NCBI RefSeq assembly: GCF_024363565.1
Contig: NZ_JAJEKE010000015.1
Location: forward strand, 43,551-107,550
DNA: 64,000 nucleotides
Direction of reading: 5' to 3'
Source: Lutispora saccharofermentans
GTDB taxonomy: Bacteria > Bacillota > Clostridia > Lutisporales > Lutisporaceae
The number at the start of each line of letters is the position of its first letter. Position 1 is the stretch's first letter. Position numbers and translations under genes: made by a program. A model generated the notes under the pieces. The model was not told where the DNA came from. It worked only from the letters and a program-made list of their open reading frames with translations, and made no database searches. Shown here one piece after another: positions 16,921-22,734 of the stretch.

Positions 16921-17303
16921 CTCATGAAAAACTAAATATACTTGCTCGCTTCACGGATACTGAGCCGCGTCATTTTATCCTTGTGCTTATTTGTAAAATT
17001 ACGAGGCCAGATATTGATACTCACGTTCCGGCTGTTCCCATCTCTTGAAAATAAACACCCAATCAATAAACATCCTATTTATGGCATTGTGGTAGGGTCA
17101 ATAGTAATTTTCAGCAAATATAAATCTATCCATTTGTTGCCTATAATATCCTGCAAATTCTTACTAAAGTCATTATCAGTGTTCAAAAATGCTCTCAATA
17201 ATAAAGTAAGGGTATTATCCCTTAAAATTATCAAGAGCAATACCCTTACTTTATTTTTTTGCTTAATCTTTCAGACACTTGTTACTGGTGATGAATATGT
17301 ATA
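16921..17303. other. stretch without an intact gene; possible decayed unit
   Basis: No gene is called here. Minus-strand frames read as broken protein-like pieces: a 39-codon frame from TTG at 17198 to 17079, ending IDLYLLKITIDPTTMP, and in another frame, after a stop, FIDWVFIFKRWEQPEREYQ ending near 16992. A 121-codon plus-strand frame across the stretch has no good Shine-Dalgarno sequence and an unconvincing composition. The 17-bp inverted repeat at 17200-17255 is the only firm structure. Confidence 0.45.
17200..17255 (+). terminator. 17-bp perfect inverted repeat followed by a T run
   Basis: AATAAAGTAAGGGTATT (17200-17216) and its exact complement (17239-17255) with a 22-nt loop, then TTTTTG on the plus strand. 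It has terminator form for plus-strand transcripts, but no plus-strand gene precedes it. It also lies 48 nt past the stop of the minus-strand gene at 17304 and may act for that. A mobile-element end is an alternative. Confidence 0.55.
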
Positions 17304-17759
17304 CTAAGTTAATGCACTCATAAGCAACCCGAATAAAATACTATAAATTACCATTTCCATCTGAAATTTCAATAAATATTTTTTTATTAAGTAATCTTTT
17401 TTAAAATAGACAAAGCCTTCTATGTTATCTATAAATGGTGATACAGCAGCTATATGAGTATATATAAACATCAGGCTGCAAAAAAAAGTAAATTTTAATG
17501 TAAAAGGGAGTTCCCTGATAGTATTTAATACTGGAAAGAGTACAATTGACATTAAAAGTCCCCTCAAAATTTGAGCAGGCAAAAACATTATTTGAACATG
17601 TTTACTTTCTTCCGGGTCTGACATATCCCTTAAAAAATTACAATGTCTGTTTTTACTTTCATAAATATCTTTACTGATTTTTAAAGCCAATACCCCTGCA
17701 ACAATATATGACACTCCATGAATCACGATAAATAACAGACTAAACTTTATATAATTCAT
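17304..17759 (-). CDS. hypothetical integral membrane protein, 151 aa
   Basis: Four predicted membrane helices: about residues 7-27, 60-80, 88-110 and 132-150. A polar loop between the first two is rich in Asp, Glu, Arg and His (RDMSDPEESKHVQ). No family is recognised. ATG has a strong GGAAGGAGGACAG upstream. It is a single-gene unit with no regulator adjacent. The similarity in size and topology to the other membrane proteins of this block is only general. Confidence 0.65.
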   Translation of the reverse strand: MNYIKFSLLFIVIHGVSYIVAGVLALKISKDIYESKNRHCNFLRDMSDPEESKHVQIMFLPAQILRGLLMSIVLFPVLNTIRELPFTLKFTFFCSLMFIYTHIAAVSPFIDNIEGFVYFKKDYLIKKYLLKFQMEMVIYSILFGLLMSALT

Positions 17760-17939
17760 CTTCTCTGTCCTCCTTCCTTATTTAATCACTTTTATTCCTG
17801 TGCCCATAAGTATTCCTTACTCTTGATATATAAGCCTCTTCAAGCTTTTCACTAATTTTTAACTTACTTCTGGCTGTATTCGCCCATTTTGTCCTTTATA
17901 TTCGCCTGGGCTGCTGCTAGTAAAATAGACCAATTGACC

Positions 17940-17960
17940 TTTCTTTGCATTATGGAACAC
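17940..17960 (-). repeat. cassette-boundary repeat, copy C
   Basis: Minus strand GTGTTCCATAATGCAAAGAAA, 35 nt past the stop of the flavoprotein gene at 17996. Similarity to copy D extends on the far side over about 74 nt (17891-17964 against 19931-20005), sharing the phrases GCCTGG and AAAATAG.CC. Confidence 0.65.
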
Positions 17961-17995
17961 TTTATTGGTAAAACAGTATATAACGTCGACTTTAT

Positions 17996-18634
17996 TTATA
18001 AGCTATGCGGCTTCGCCTTTATCTGCTTTAGTACACCGTTCTTCCTGGTCATTTGACGCCAGCCGATATTTCCGCCTATTTTGTACAGGAATCGCGGCAT
18101 CTTCGGTGTTACGAATACATCTTCACACTCTTTTGAGTTTTCAGCCGTTATTGCGTCTCCCATATCGCGCAGCGCGGCGTATACGTTGTCCACAGGTCCT
18201 TTTTTCATTTGCGCAAGCACTCCTCCGCAGCCAATGCCGAGACCGTATCCATAGCCCGCCCCTATTCTCTTTACAAAAGTACGGGTCATTTTTAAAGCGA
18301 GGCTATTGTGTTCCGCCTCGTAAAAGCCGCAGTTACATATGGTGTAAACCGTTGGAAGTGATGAGCCACAGGCTTTTGCCGCCTGCTCAATCTGCGTTAG
18401 CAGTTTCAGAAGCGAAGCGGGCAGCGAATCGACATAGAGCGGAAATACAATAAGCAAATCGTCGGCCTTTAAGATATCGGCTATGACCTTATGAGCGTCT
18501 TCCCGCCGTATAAGCTCAACGGCCTGGAATGTGTCTACTATGGTACCTATATATTCTTCCAGTATTTTTATTAGCATGCCGGATGTGCTTTCTGCCGATT
18601 TCGGGCTGCCGTTTATGGCTACTACACGCTTCAT
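17996..18634 (-). CDS. flavodoxin-fold NAD(P)H-dependent FMN reductase-like protein
   Basis: 212 residues. It starts VVAINGSPKSAESTSGML, the FMN phosphate-binding loop of the NADPH-dependent FMN reductase/flavodoxin family. LLIVFPLYVDSLPASLLKLL is the flavin-contacting strand and loop. Cysteines occur at TICNCGFYEAEHN and GIGCGG. The substrate cannot be told. It is the last gene of a padR-flavoprotein-flavoprotein operon and overlaps the preceding gene by 4 nt (ATGA). The base composition of the operon is clearly GC-richer than its neighbours, which suggests transfer. Confidence 0.82.
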   Translation of the reverse strand: MKRVVAINGSPKSAESTSGMLIKILEEYIGTIVDTFQAVELIRREDAHKVIADILKADDLLIVFPLYVDSLPASLLKLLTQIEQAAKACGSSLPTVYTICNCGFYEAEHNSLALKMTRTFVKRIGAGYGYGLGIGCGGVLAQMKKGPVDNVYAALRDMGDAITAENSKECEDVFVTPKMPRFLYKIGGNIGWRQMTRKNGVLKQIKAKPHSL

Positions 18635-19203
18635 GCGCTCACCTCCTCTGTGAAGATTCTCTTAAGCGCCTGCAAAACATCCTGGCATTCACCAGCACTT
18701 TTCGCCGTAAGGCAAAAATGTTTCTGTGGACGCAAGTTGAGAGCGTTGCGCTCGGACAGCTCGCGAAAAATTTCAAGCTCGCTTTCCAAACTATCTCCGT
18801 ACCCAACAGCTATCCACCAAGGGAATCTGCCGTAGCGCATCCTATGGTGCATTTCGTCGCGATAAATTTCAAAATACGGCAATATATTCGGGATACTGCG
18901 GTCGAGGAAAGCCTTTAAATCAGGGGCAAAACCGCCGTAAGTAATATGGGTAAGCAGTACCACTGCATCCGAACGCATAAATATGTGGGATATGTCGTTC
19001 GCGCAGTCATTTGTGATGACACAAAGCCCTGGAGTCTTGACCCAGCAGCCGAAGCAGCCGATGCATGGCTTTATTTCATCGCTGTTCAAAACGATTGTCT
19101 GTACCTCGCAGCCCACCTGCTTAAGAGTTTCTTCCGCGTGCAGGCTCAGGTTGAAGCCGCTCTCTGTGCCGCTTTCTCTATCGCAGAGAATAAGTATCTT
19201 CAT
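18631..19203 (-). CDS. flavodoxin family NAD(P)H-dependent oxidoreductase
   Basis: 190 residues from the second of two close ATGs, which is better spaced from AAAGGAG; the first, at 19209, overlaps the padR stop. The N-terminus ILILCDRESGTESGFNLSLHAEE is the FMN-binding loop. IKPCIGCFGCWVKTPGLC is the Cys-rich stretch usual in the iron-sulfur-flavoprotein-like and NAD(P)H oxidoreductase flavodoxins. LLTHITYGGFAPDLKAFLDR is the second flavin loop. Together with the downstream flavoprotein it may form a redox pair, which the PadR protein would control. Confidence 0.85.
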   Translation of the reverse strand: MKILILCDRESGTESGFNLSLHAEETLKQVGCEVQTIVLNSDEIKPCIGCFGCWVKTPGLCVITNDCANDISHIFMRSDAVVLLTHITYGGFAPDLKAFLDRSIPNILPYFEIYRDEMHHRMRYGRFPWWIAVGYGDSLESELEIFRELSERNALNLRPQKHFCLTAKSAGECQDVLQALKRIFTEEVSA

Positions 19204-19205
19204 AA

Positions 19206-19757
19206 TCATCGCTCCTTTTCAATTTGCTCGATGCAGTGTTTTGCCCATTCAGCCGTCGCTCGCGCATTGGCTGCGCCGAAGTCCAGCGTCATCAGCCAAT
19301 ATTTGCTCTTTTCCACCCCATCCGGCATAACGCGCGCGTATTCTTCTATATTCCTGCGTATGTCGGAACAATTATCTTCAAGCTCGCTCAGGCATTGCTC
19401 CAGGCATTGCCTGAGCATAACAAGCGTCGCTTCAGTGTCGTCCGCGCCGAAGAATACGCGCATAAGCAAAGAATTATGCGGATTTTTCAGTGCTGGCTCA
19501 GCCTTGCCCAGCCAGTCCGTAAAAGCTTTTCTTCCGGCTTCCGTCACGGTATAAACGCGCTTGTTCGGACGGGTGTCCTGGATAACGCTTCGTGAGGTAA
19601 CCAGTCCGTCAGATTCCAAACGACCGAGCTCCCGATAGATTTGACTGCTCTGCGCATGCCAGAAGTTGTTAAGCGAGTCCTCGAAAATTTTGGTCAAGTC
19701 GTAGCCTGTGCTTTCTTTGTACGCCAGCAGTCCCAGAATTCCATAAGGTAAAGACAT
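19206..19757 (-). CDS. PadR-family transcriptional regulator
   Basis: 183 residues. The winged-helix PadR domain fills residues 1-80 (LPYGILGLLAYKESTGYDL, FWHAQSSQIYRELGRLESDGLV, then NKRVYTVTEAGRKAFTDWL). The rest is the helical dimerisation domain of the long (Vir-like, PF10400-type) subgroup. ATG follows GAGGTGA; the GTG three codons upstream lies in that Shine-Dalgarno sequence. It leads the operon with two flavoproteins, and its promoter contains an 18-bp perfect palindrome, the expected operator of an autorepressor that may sense phenolic or drug-like compounds. Confidence 0.92.
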   Translation of the reverse strand: MSLPYGILGLLAYKESTGYDLTKIFEDSLNNFWHAQSSQIYRELGRLESDGLVTSRSVIQDTRPNKRVYTVTEAGRKAFTDWLGKAEPALKNPHNSLLMRVFFGADDTEATLVMLRQCLEQCLSELEDNCSDIRRNIEEYARVMPDGVEKSKYWLMTLDFGAANARATAEWAKHCIEQIEKER

Positions 19758-19765
19758 TTTATTCA

Positions 19766-19803
19766 CCTCGTATTATATTATACTGGTATAATATAATACG
19801 AGG
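19766..19803. promoter_or_regulatory. palindromic operator of the padR operon
   Basis: Perfect inverted repeat with 18-nt arms (left arm CCTCGTATTATATTATAC) and a 2-nt centre. It covers the -10 region and ends beside the Shine-Dalgarno sequence of padR. PadR dimers bind such dyads, so autoregulation is the simplest reading. Confidence 0.85.
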
Positions 19804-19817
19804 CGGTATTTTGTCAA
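19788..19817 (-). promoter_or_regulatory. promoter of the padR operon
   Basis: TTGACA (19817-19812), 18 nt, TATTAT (19793-19788) on the minus strand. The -10 box lies inside the palindromic operator. Confidence 0.75.
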
Positions 19818-19876
19818 GCGCAAAATATAGAAACAGGATACCACGCAATTGAATGCGCAATACCCTGTCTGTTGTT

Positions 19877-19950
19877 GATTGAATCCCTCCGTCAAGCTGC
19901 GCCTGACATCTCTCTTTAGCTTTAAAAACTACCCCTTTATCGCCGCCTGG
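19877..19950. repeat. remnant resembling a dispersed CCTCCGTCA-type intergenic repeat
   Basis: ATCCCTCCGTCAAGCTGCG, followed by TCTCTTTAG and CCCCTTTATCGCC, resembles a GC-rich intergenic repeat that I know from genomes of gut Clostridia, with CTCCCTTT further on. It lies upstream of the padR operon and was probably carried with it. The match is from memory and partial. Confidence 0.35.
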
Positions 19951-19981
19951 ACCATGGCAAGCAAAATAGGCCTATCCCCGG

Positions 19982-20002
19982 TTTTTTCATATTATGAAAC
20001 GC
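19982..20002 (-). repeat. cassette-boundary repeat, copy D (diverged)
   Basis: Minus strand GCGTTTCATAATATGAAAAAA, 51 nt past the stop of the HTH gene at 20054. It aligns with copy C for about 74 nt, at roughly 65 percent by eye. Confidence 0.55.
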
Positions 20003-20053
20003 TTTTAAACAAATTGGGATTTGTAAGTTTCCGGTTATGCTCAAACCAAGAAG

Positions 20054-20245
20054 TTACTCTAAAATAAATAATTCTTCTATGGTCGTATCCAATAATCTAG
20101 CCATTTTCATAGCTAATTCCAGCGTAGGATTATATTTGTTGTTTTCTATTGCAATAATTGTTTGCCTTGAGACATTTAATAAGACAGCCATATCTTCTTG
20201 TCGTAAACCTTTGTCTTTTCTTAATTGCTTAATATTATTCTTCAT
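20054..20245 (-). CDS. Xre-family HTH transcriptional regulator (63 aa)
   Basis: A minimal helix-turn-helix protein: IKQLRKDKGLRQEDMAVLLN, VSRQTIIAIENNKYNPTLEL, ending TIEELFILE. It closely resembles the 71-aa regulator at 16592. Here the membrane-protein gene comes first and the regulator second, with 2 nt between them; the earlier pair has the opposite order. Confidence 0.9.
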   Translation of the reverse strand: MKNNIKQLRKDKGLRQEDMAVLLNVSRQTIIAIENNKYNPTLELAMKMARLLDTTIEELFILE

Positions 20246-20247
20246 TT

Positions 20248-20607
20248 TTATATCCCAGAAAAGACTATCCAGGCGCCAATCGAAATAATAATTGCAGCGA
20301 CAATTACACCTACTACGATAATTTTAAAAATTGGAGTAGCATCTTTATATTCATCATCAACTTTTACAGCTCTTTTTTGTAACACGAGTTGTGATAAAAT
20401 TAGTACAGAACTGGTAGTTACTAATAAAAAGCTGGGTACTGAATTGAGAGATGTGTGTTGTGTATACACTTTGAAAGATTCGTAGAAAGACCATATTGCT
20501 AGAACCAATAAAACATAAATTAAAGCATTTCTTTGTGCTTTAAGGGCAATGTCCTTCTCCATTTCATCCATTTTACGAAAGCCTAATTTTGAAAAAAATG
20601 ATTTCAT
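20248..20607 (-). CDS. small membrane protein paired with an HTH regulator
   Basis: 119 residues from the ATG after CGGAGGTATATT. An amphipathic N-terminus (FFSKLGFRKMDEMEKDIALK) precedes three hydrophobic segments at about residues 30-48, 62-80 and 98-118. The phrase DEMEKDIALKAQRNALIYVLL is typical of small membrane proteins encoded next to Xre-type regulators in Firmicutes. Function is unknown; such pairs have been linked to envelope stress or peptide sensing, but nothing here decides it. Confidence 0.78.
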   Translation of the reverse strand: MKSFFSKLGFRKMDEMEKDIALKAQRNALIYVLLVLAIWSFYESFKVYTQHTSLNSVPSFLLVTTSSVLILSQLVLQKRAVKVDDEYKDATPIFKIIVVGVIVAAIIISIGAWIVFSGI

Positions 20608-20687
20608 AATATACCTCCGAATGTAAATAACTCTTAACATTTATTATATATATGAAAGTCAAGAATGTCAAGAACGTTTTACATTGG

Positions 20688-20735
20688 TTGTTATAAGAAA
20701 TTCTCTGCATATTTCATCATACAGAGAATTATATA
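20688..20735 (-). terminator. hairpin downstream of the small-gene operon
   Basis: AATTCTCTGTATGATG / CATATGCAGAGAATT-type inverted repeat on the minus strand (arms AATTCTCTG and CAGAGAATT), about 95 nt past the stop at 20831. No long T run follows it. Confidence 0.45.
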
Positions 20736-20830
20736 AATTATCTCCCCGATAAATTCTTATTTATCAAGACTACTATACAGCAATTTGTGATAATCTAGTT
20801 GAACAAAATGAGAAAACAGGGTAATGCAGG

Positions 20831-20977
20831 TTATTTCACAAATGAATCAATATGTTCTTCTATATAATTAAGAGGTATATTATTGCTTTCTTTGTCTATT
20901 AACACCTCATACACCTCATAAACAACATTTTGCGGAATTTGTGTATGTTCTAATATCAACTTTGCATAATTTTCCAT
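20831..20977 (-). CDS. hypothetical protein, 48 aa
   Basis: A short acidic protein starting MENYAKLILEHTQIPQN and ending EEHIDSFVK. The ATG has GGAGGTAGTA right upstream, a strong Shine-Dalgarno sequence, and lies 20 nt after the stop of the gene at 20998. It is the last of three small co-directional genes with no recognised function. Confidence 0.7.
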   Translation of the reverse strand: MENYAKLILEHTQIPQNVVYEVYEVLIDKESNNIPLNYIEEHIDSFVK

Positions 20978-20997
20978 TACTACCTCCGATTATTTTA

Positions 20998-21336
20998 CTA
21001 TACTTCTTTTCCAATTATCCACTGAATAGCTTCTTTCAATTTTCGCTTCAAAGCAGTATCCGTTTTGGCTTCCTCTATAGTATCGAATGCACTGTCCTGC
21101 TCGACTTCAAGCTTCTCATTGCAGAGAAAGACATAAATTAATTTATCATTCTCATACTGGCATATAGCAAGATATTTTACTGGGACTGGTTTTACTTTAT
21201 CTAAATCACAAGATTTTTCTATAAGTTTGCAACGACCTGCTTTGATTAATTCCTGAAGATATCCCAAACAATTTAAGTAATCGACTGGACTATAAAATGA
21301 ATCCCTTAGAATTATATCCTTACAGCTTTCACACAT
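20998..21336 (-). CDS. hypothetical protein, 112 aa, N-terminal CxxC
   Basis: Unrecognised. It begins MCESCKDIILRDSFYSPVDY, so a CxxC pair lies at residues 2-5; two further cysteines (RCKLIEKSC) follow near residues 36-43, which could complete a metal site. The rest alternates strand-like (PVKYLAICQYENDKLIYVFL) and helical segments and ends in a helix (KRKLKEAIQWIIG). ATG has TAGGTGAT upstream. It is 4 nt from the preceding gene, so the two are translationally linked. Confidence 0.7.
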   Translation of the reverse strand: MCESCKDIILRDSFYSPVDYLNCLGYLQELIKAGRCKLIEKSCDLDKVKPVPVKYLAICQYENDKLIYVFLCNEKLEVEQDSAFDTIEEAKTDTALKRKLKEAIQWIIGKEV

Positions 21337-21340
21337 TATA

Positions 21341-21631
21341 TCACCTACGGCATTCAGCTTTCATTTTCTTATAGACGCTTGAATAATCTTCTTGAGCATA
21401 ATACCTGAAACCAATCTTTTTTTCTGAGCCGGCACTAAGCACTTCTGAAAGTTCTATGTTTTCAATTAACAGCTTTGCTTTATATTCACTTATATCTGGC
21501 TCGTATTTCTTTATACCTAAAACTGCTAACGGCTTATTTTGACACCTCATGACCCAAGTAGCCTTACCCCCAGAAATATATGGCAAATACCGCAGTTTAA
21601 TAAACATATCAATAAAATCACTCAATTTCAT
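21341..21631 (-). CDS. hypothetical protein, 96 aa
   Basis: Unrecognised small protein, first gene of a three-gene unit. It begins MKLSDFIDMFIKLRYLPYIS and continues as short strands and helices, with a basic end (YKKMKAECRR). No signal peptide or membrane span. Its upstream region holds boundary-repeat copy E rather than a clear promoter. The three genes may encode parts of one complex, by their tight spacing only. Confidence 0.65.
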   Translation of the reverse strand: MKLSDFIDMFIKLRYLPYISGGKATWVMRCQNKPLAVLGIKKYEPDISEYKAKLLIENIELSEVLSAGSEKKIGFRYYAQEDYSSVYKKMKAECRR

Positions 21632-21648
21632 AGATAGACCTATCTCAG

Positions 21649-21669
21649 TTTTTTCGCATTATAGAACAC
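21649..21669 (-). repeat. cassette-boundary repeat, copy E
   Basis: Minus strand GTGTTCTATAATGCGAAAAAA, starting 1 nt after the stop codon of the PNPOx-family gene. It is nearly identical to copies B and C in the core. Confidence 0.65.
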
Positions 21670-21670
21670 T

Positions 21671-22159
21671 TTATTTTCTTTTAGCTTTAACATACTCAAT
21701 AGCTTCCTTACCGGACATGTGCTCAATATCAATTGCAATCATATAAGCCTGCGTACACCCGAATATTTCCTTATGCTTAGCTTCATCCGGCTGGTCTGCC
21801 GAATACTTTTCAACTAAGGCCTTCATGGCCTCCAACCATTCATCCCCTTCGACAAATCTTACTTTACCGAAAGCAATAATACTCCGAAAATATGAAGTGA
21901 ATCTTTCGCTTACGATTGTATCTTCATCTATTACTGCAAAAGATACTTTTGGGTTTTTCGTAATAGCATCAATTTTATGTCCGGCTTTCGCTGAATGAAA
22001 ATAGATTTTATCATTGAAATAGACATAGCTAAGCGGTACCGCATATGGGTAATCTTCATCACCCAAGCAAGCTAAAACACCATTTGTACATCTATCCATA
22101 ACAGCCACGGTATCTTCCTTTGATAATAATTGCTTACCTCTTCTCATTTCTCTAAACAT
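21671..22159 (-). CDS. pyridoxamine 5'-phosphate oxidase-fold, NimA-like flavin-binding protein
   Basis: 162 residues of the split-barrel FMN-binding fold. It begins MRRGKQLLSKEDTVAVMDRC, has PYAVPLSYVYFNDKIYFHSA (the His and flavin-contact strand) and VSFAVIDEDTIVSERFTSYF then RSIIAFGKVRFVE. This pattern belongs to the nitroimidazole-resistance (NimA/B)-like group that binds flavin or haem; many members simply bind FMN. ATG follows AGAGAGGAG. It lies 41 nt downstream of the guanidinium exporter and may be co-transcribed with it, though nothing links the functions. Confidence 0.85.
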   Translation of the reverse strand: MFREMRRGKQLLSKEDTVAVMDRCTNGVLACLGDEDYPYAVPLSYVYFNDKIYFHSAKAGHKIDAITKNPKVSFAVIDEDTIVSERFTSYFRSIIAFGKVRFVEGDEWLEAMKALVEKYSADQPDEAKHKEIFGCTQAYMIAIDIEHMSGKEAIEYVKAKRK

Positions 22160-22200
22160 TGCTTATCTCCTCTCTTTTAACACTGCTTAAATATCATTAT

Positions 22201-22521
22201 CTAATGAGCAGATACAAATTTCAATCCAATAATTCCTATCACGATAAATCCAATAAAGACTAGCCTTATTAAGTCAGCCGGTTCTTTAAACAGAATTATT
22301 CCTAAAATCACAGTCCCAACCGTGCCAATTCCTGTCCATATTGCGTAAGCTGTTCCTAGCGGAAGATTTTTTAAAGCTAATGATAAAAAATAGAAGCTTG
22401 CTATCATCCCCAATATGGTAAGCACACTTGGTACAAATTTTGTAAATCCTTGTGAATATTTCAAGCCGACTGCCCAGCAGGTTTCAAGAAGACCTGCTAT
22501 AACTAACAATGCCCATTTCAT
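22201..22521 (-). CDS. gdx: SMR-family guanidinium exporter (SugE/Gdx type)
   Basis: 106 residues with four membrane helices. The conserved Glu is in LLETCWAVGLKYSQGF (residue 13), and GTAYAIWTGIGTVGTVILGI is the signature of the SugE/Gdx branch of small multidrug resistance proteins. These are dual-topology dimers that export guanidinium in exchange for protons. A guanidine-I riboswitch directly upstream makes guanidinium export much more likely than quaternary-ammonium resistance. ATG follows GAAAGGAG. Confidence 0.95.
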   Translation of the reverse strand: MKWALLVIAGLLETCWAVGLKYSQGFTKFVPSVLTILGMIASFYFLSLALKNLPLGTAYAIWTGIGTVGTVILGIILFKEPADLIRLVFIGFIVIGIIGLKFVSAH

Positions 22522-22550
22522 GTCCTTTACTCCTTTCTCAAATAAAAATT

Positions 22551-22669
22551 AAAAGCCCAGAAGATACTCTAAATATCTCCCAGGCTTTTATCCTTCCGTG
22601 AACACAGATGAACTGTGCGTTTTATCTCGGACCAGTCCAGTTATTTTATCAACTGAGGAACCCTATAAA
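22551..22669 (-). promoter_or_regulatory. guanidine-I (ykkC) riboswitch
   Basis: The minus strand carries the conserved elements of the ykkC class in order: TAGGGTTCC, ACTGGTCCGAGA, ACGGAAGGATAAAAGCC and TGGGAGA. The last element is also the left arm of a terminator (22589-22551, AAAAGCC...GGGCTTTT followed by AATTTTTATTT). Guanidinium binding would therefore prevent termination and switch on the exporter. Confidence 0.93.
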
Positions 22670-22699
22670 ACATTAAAATATATAAAATTTTCTTTTAAG

Positions 22700-22728
22700 A
22701 TAGTACCATAAGTCATTAACTATTTCAA
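22700..22728 (-). promoter_or_regulatory. promoter of the riboswitch-gdx transcript
   Basis: TTGAAA (22728-22723), 17 nt, TACTAT (22705-22700) on the minus strand, about 30 nt before the riboswitch. It lies just past the ppdK stop codon. Confidence 0.75.
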
Positions 22729-22734
22729 GCTTTA

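Noticed and set aside
17200..17255. Insertion-sequence end
   Set aside because: No transposase fragment adjoins the 17-bp inverted repeat; its hairpin and T run fit a terminator as well.
16942..17307. 121-codon plus-strand frame in the accessory block
   Set aside because: No good Shine-Dalgarno sequence, runs through a 17-bp inverted repeat, and its hydrophobic look is that of AT-rich antisense DNA.
15987..21670. Chromosomal integron with attC sites
   Set aside because: The repeat lacks the GTTRRRY/RYYYAAC ends and the paired inner arms of attC, and no integrase gene is in the window. The cassette-like layout is reported without that name.
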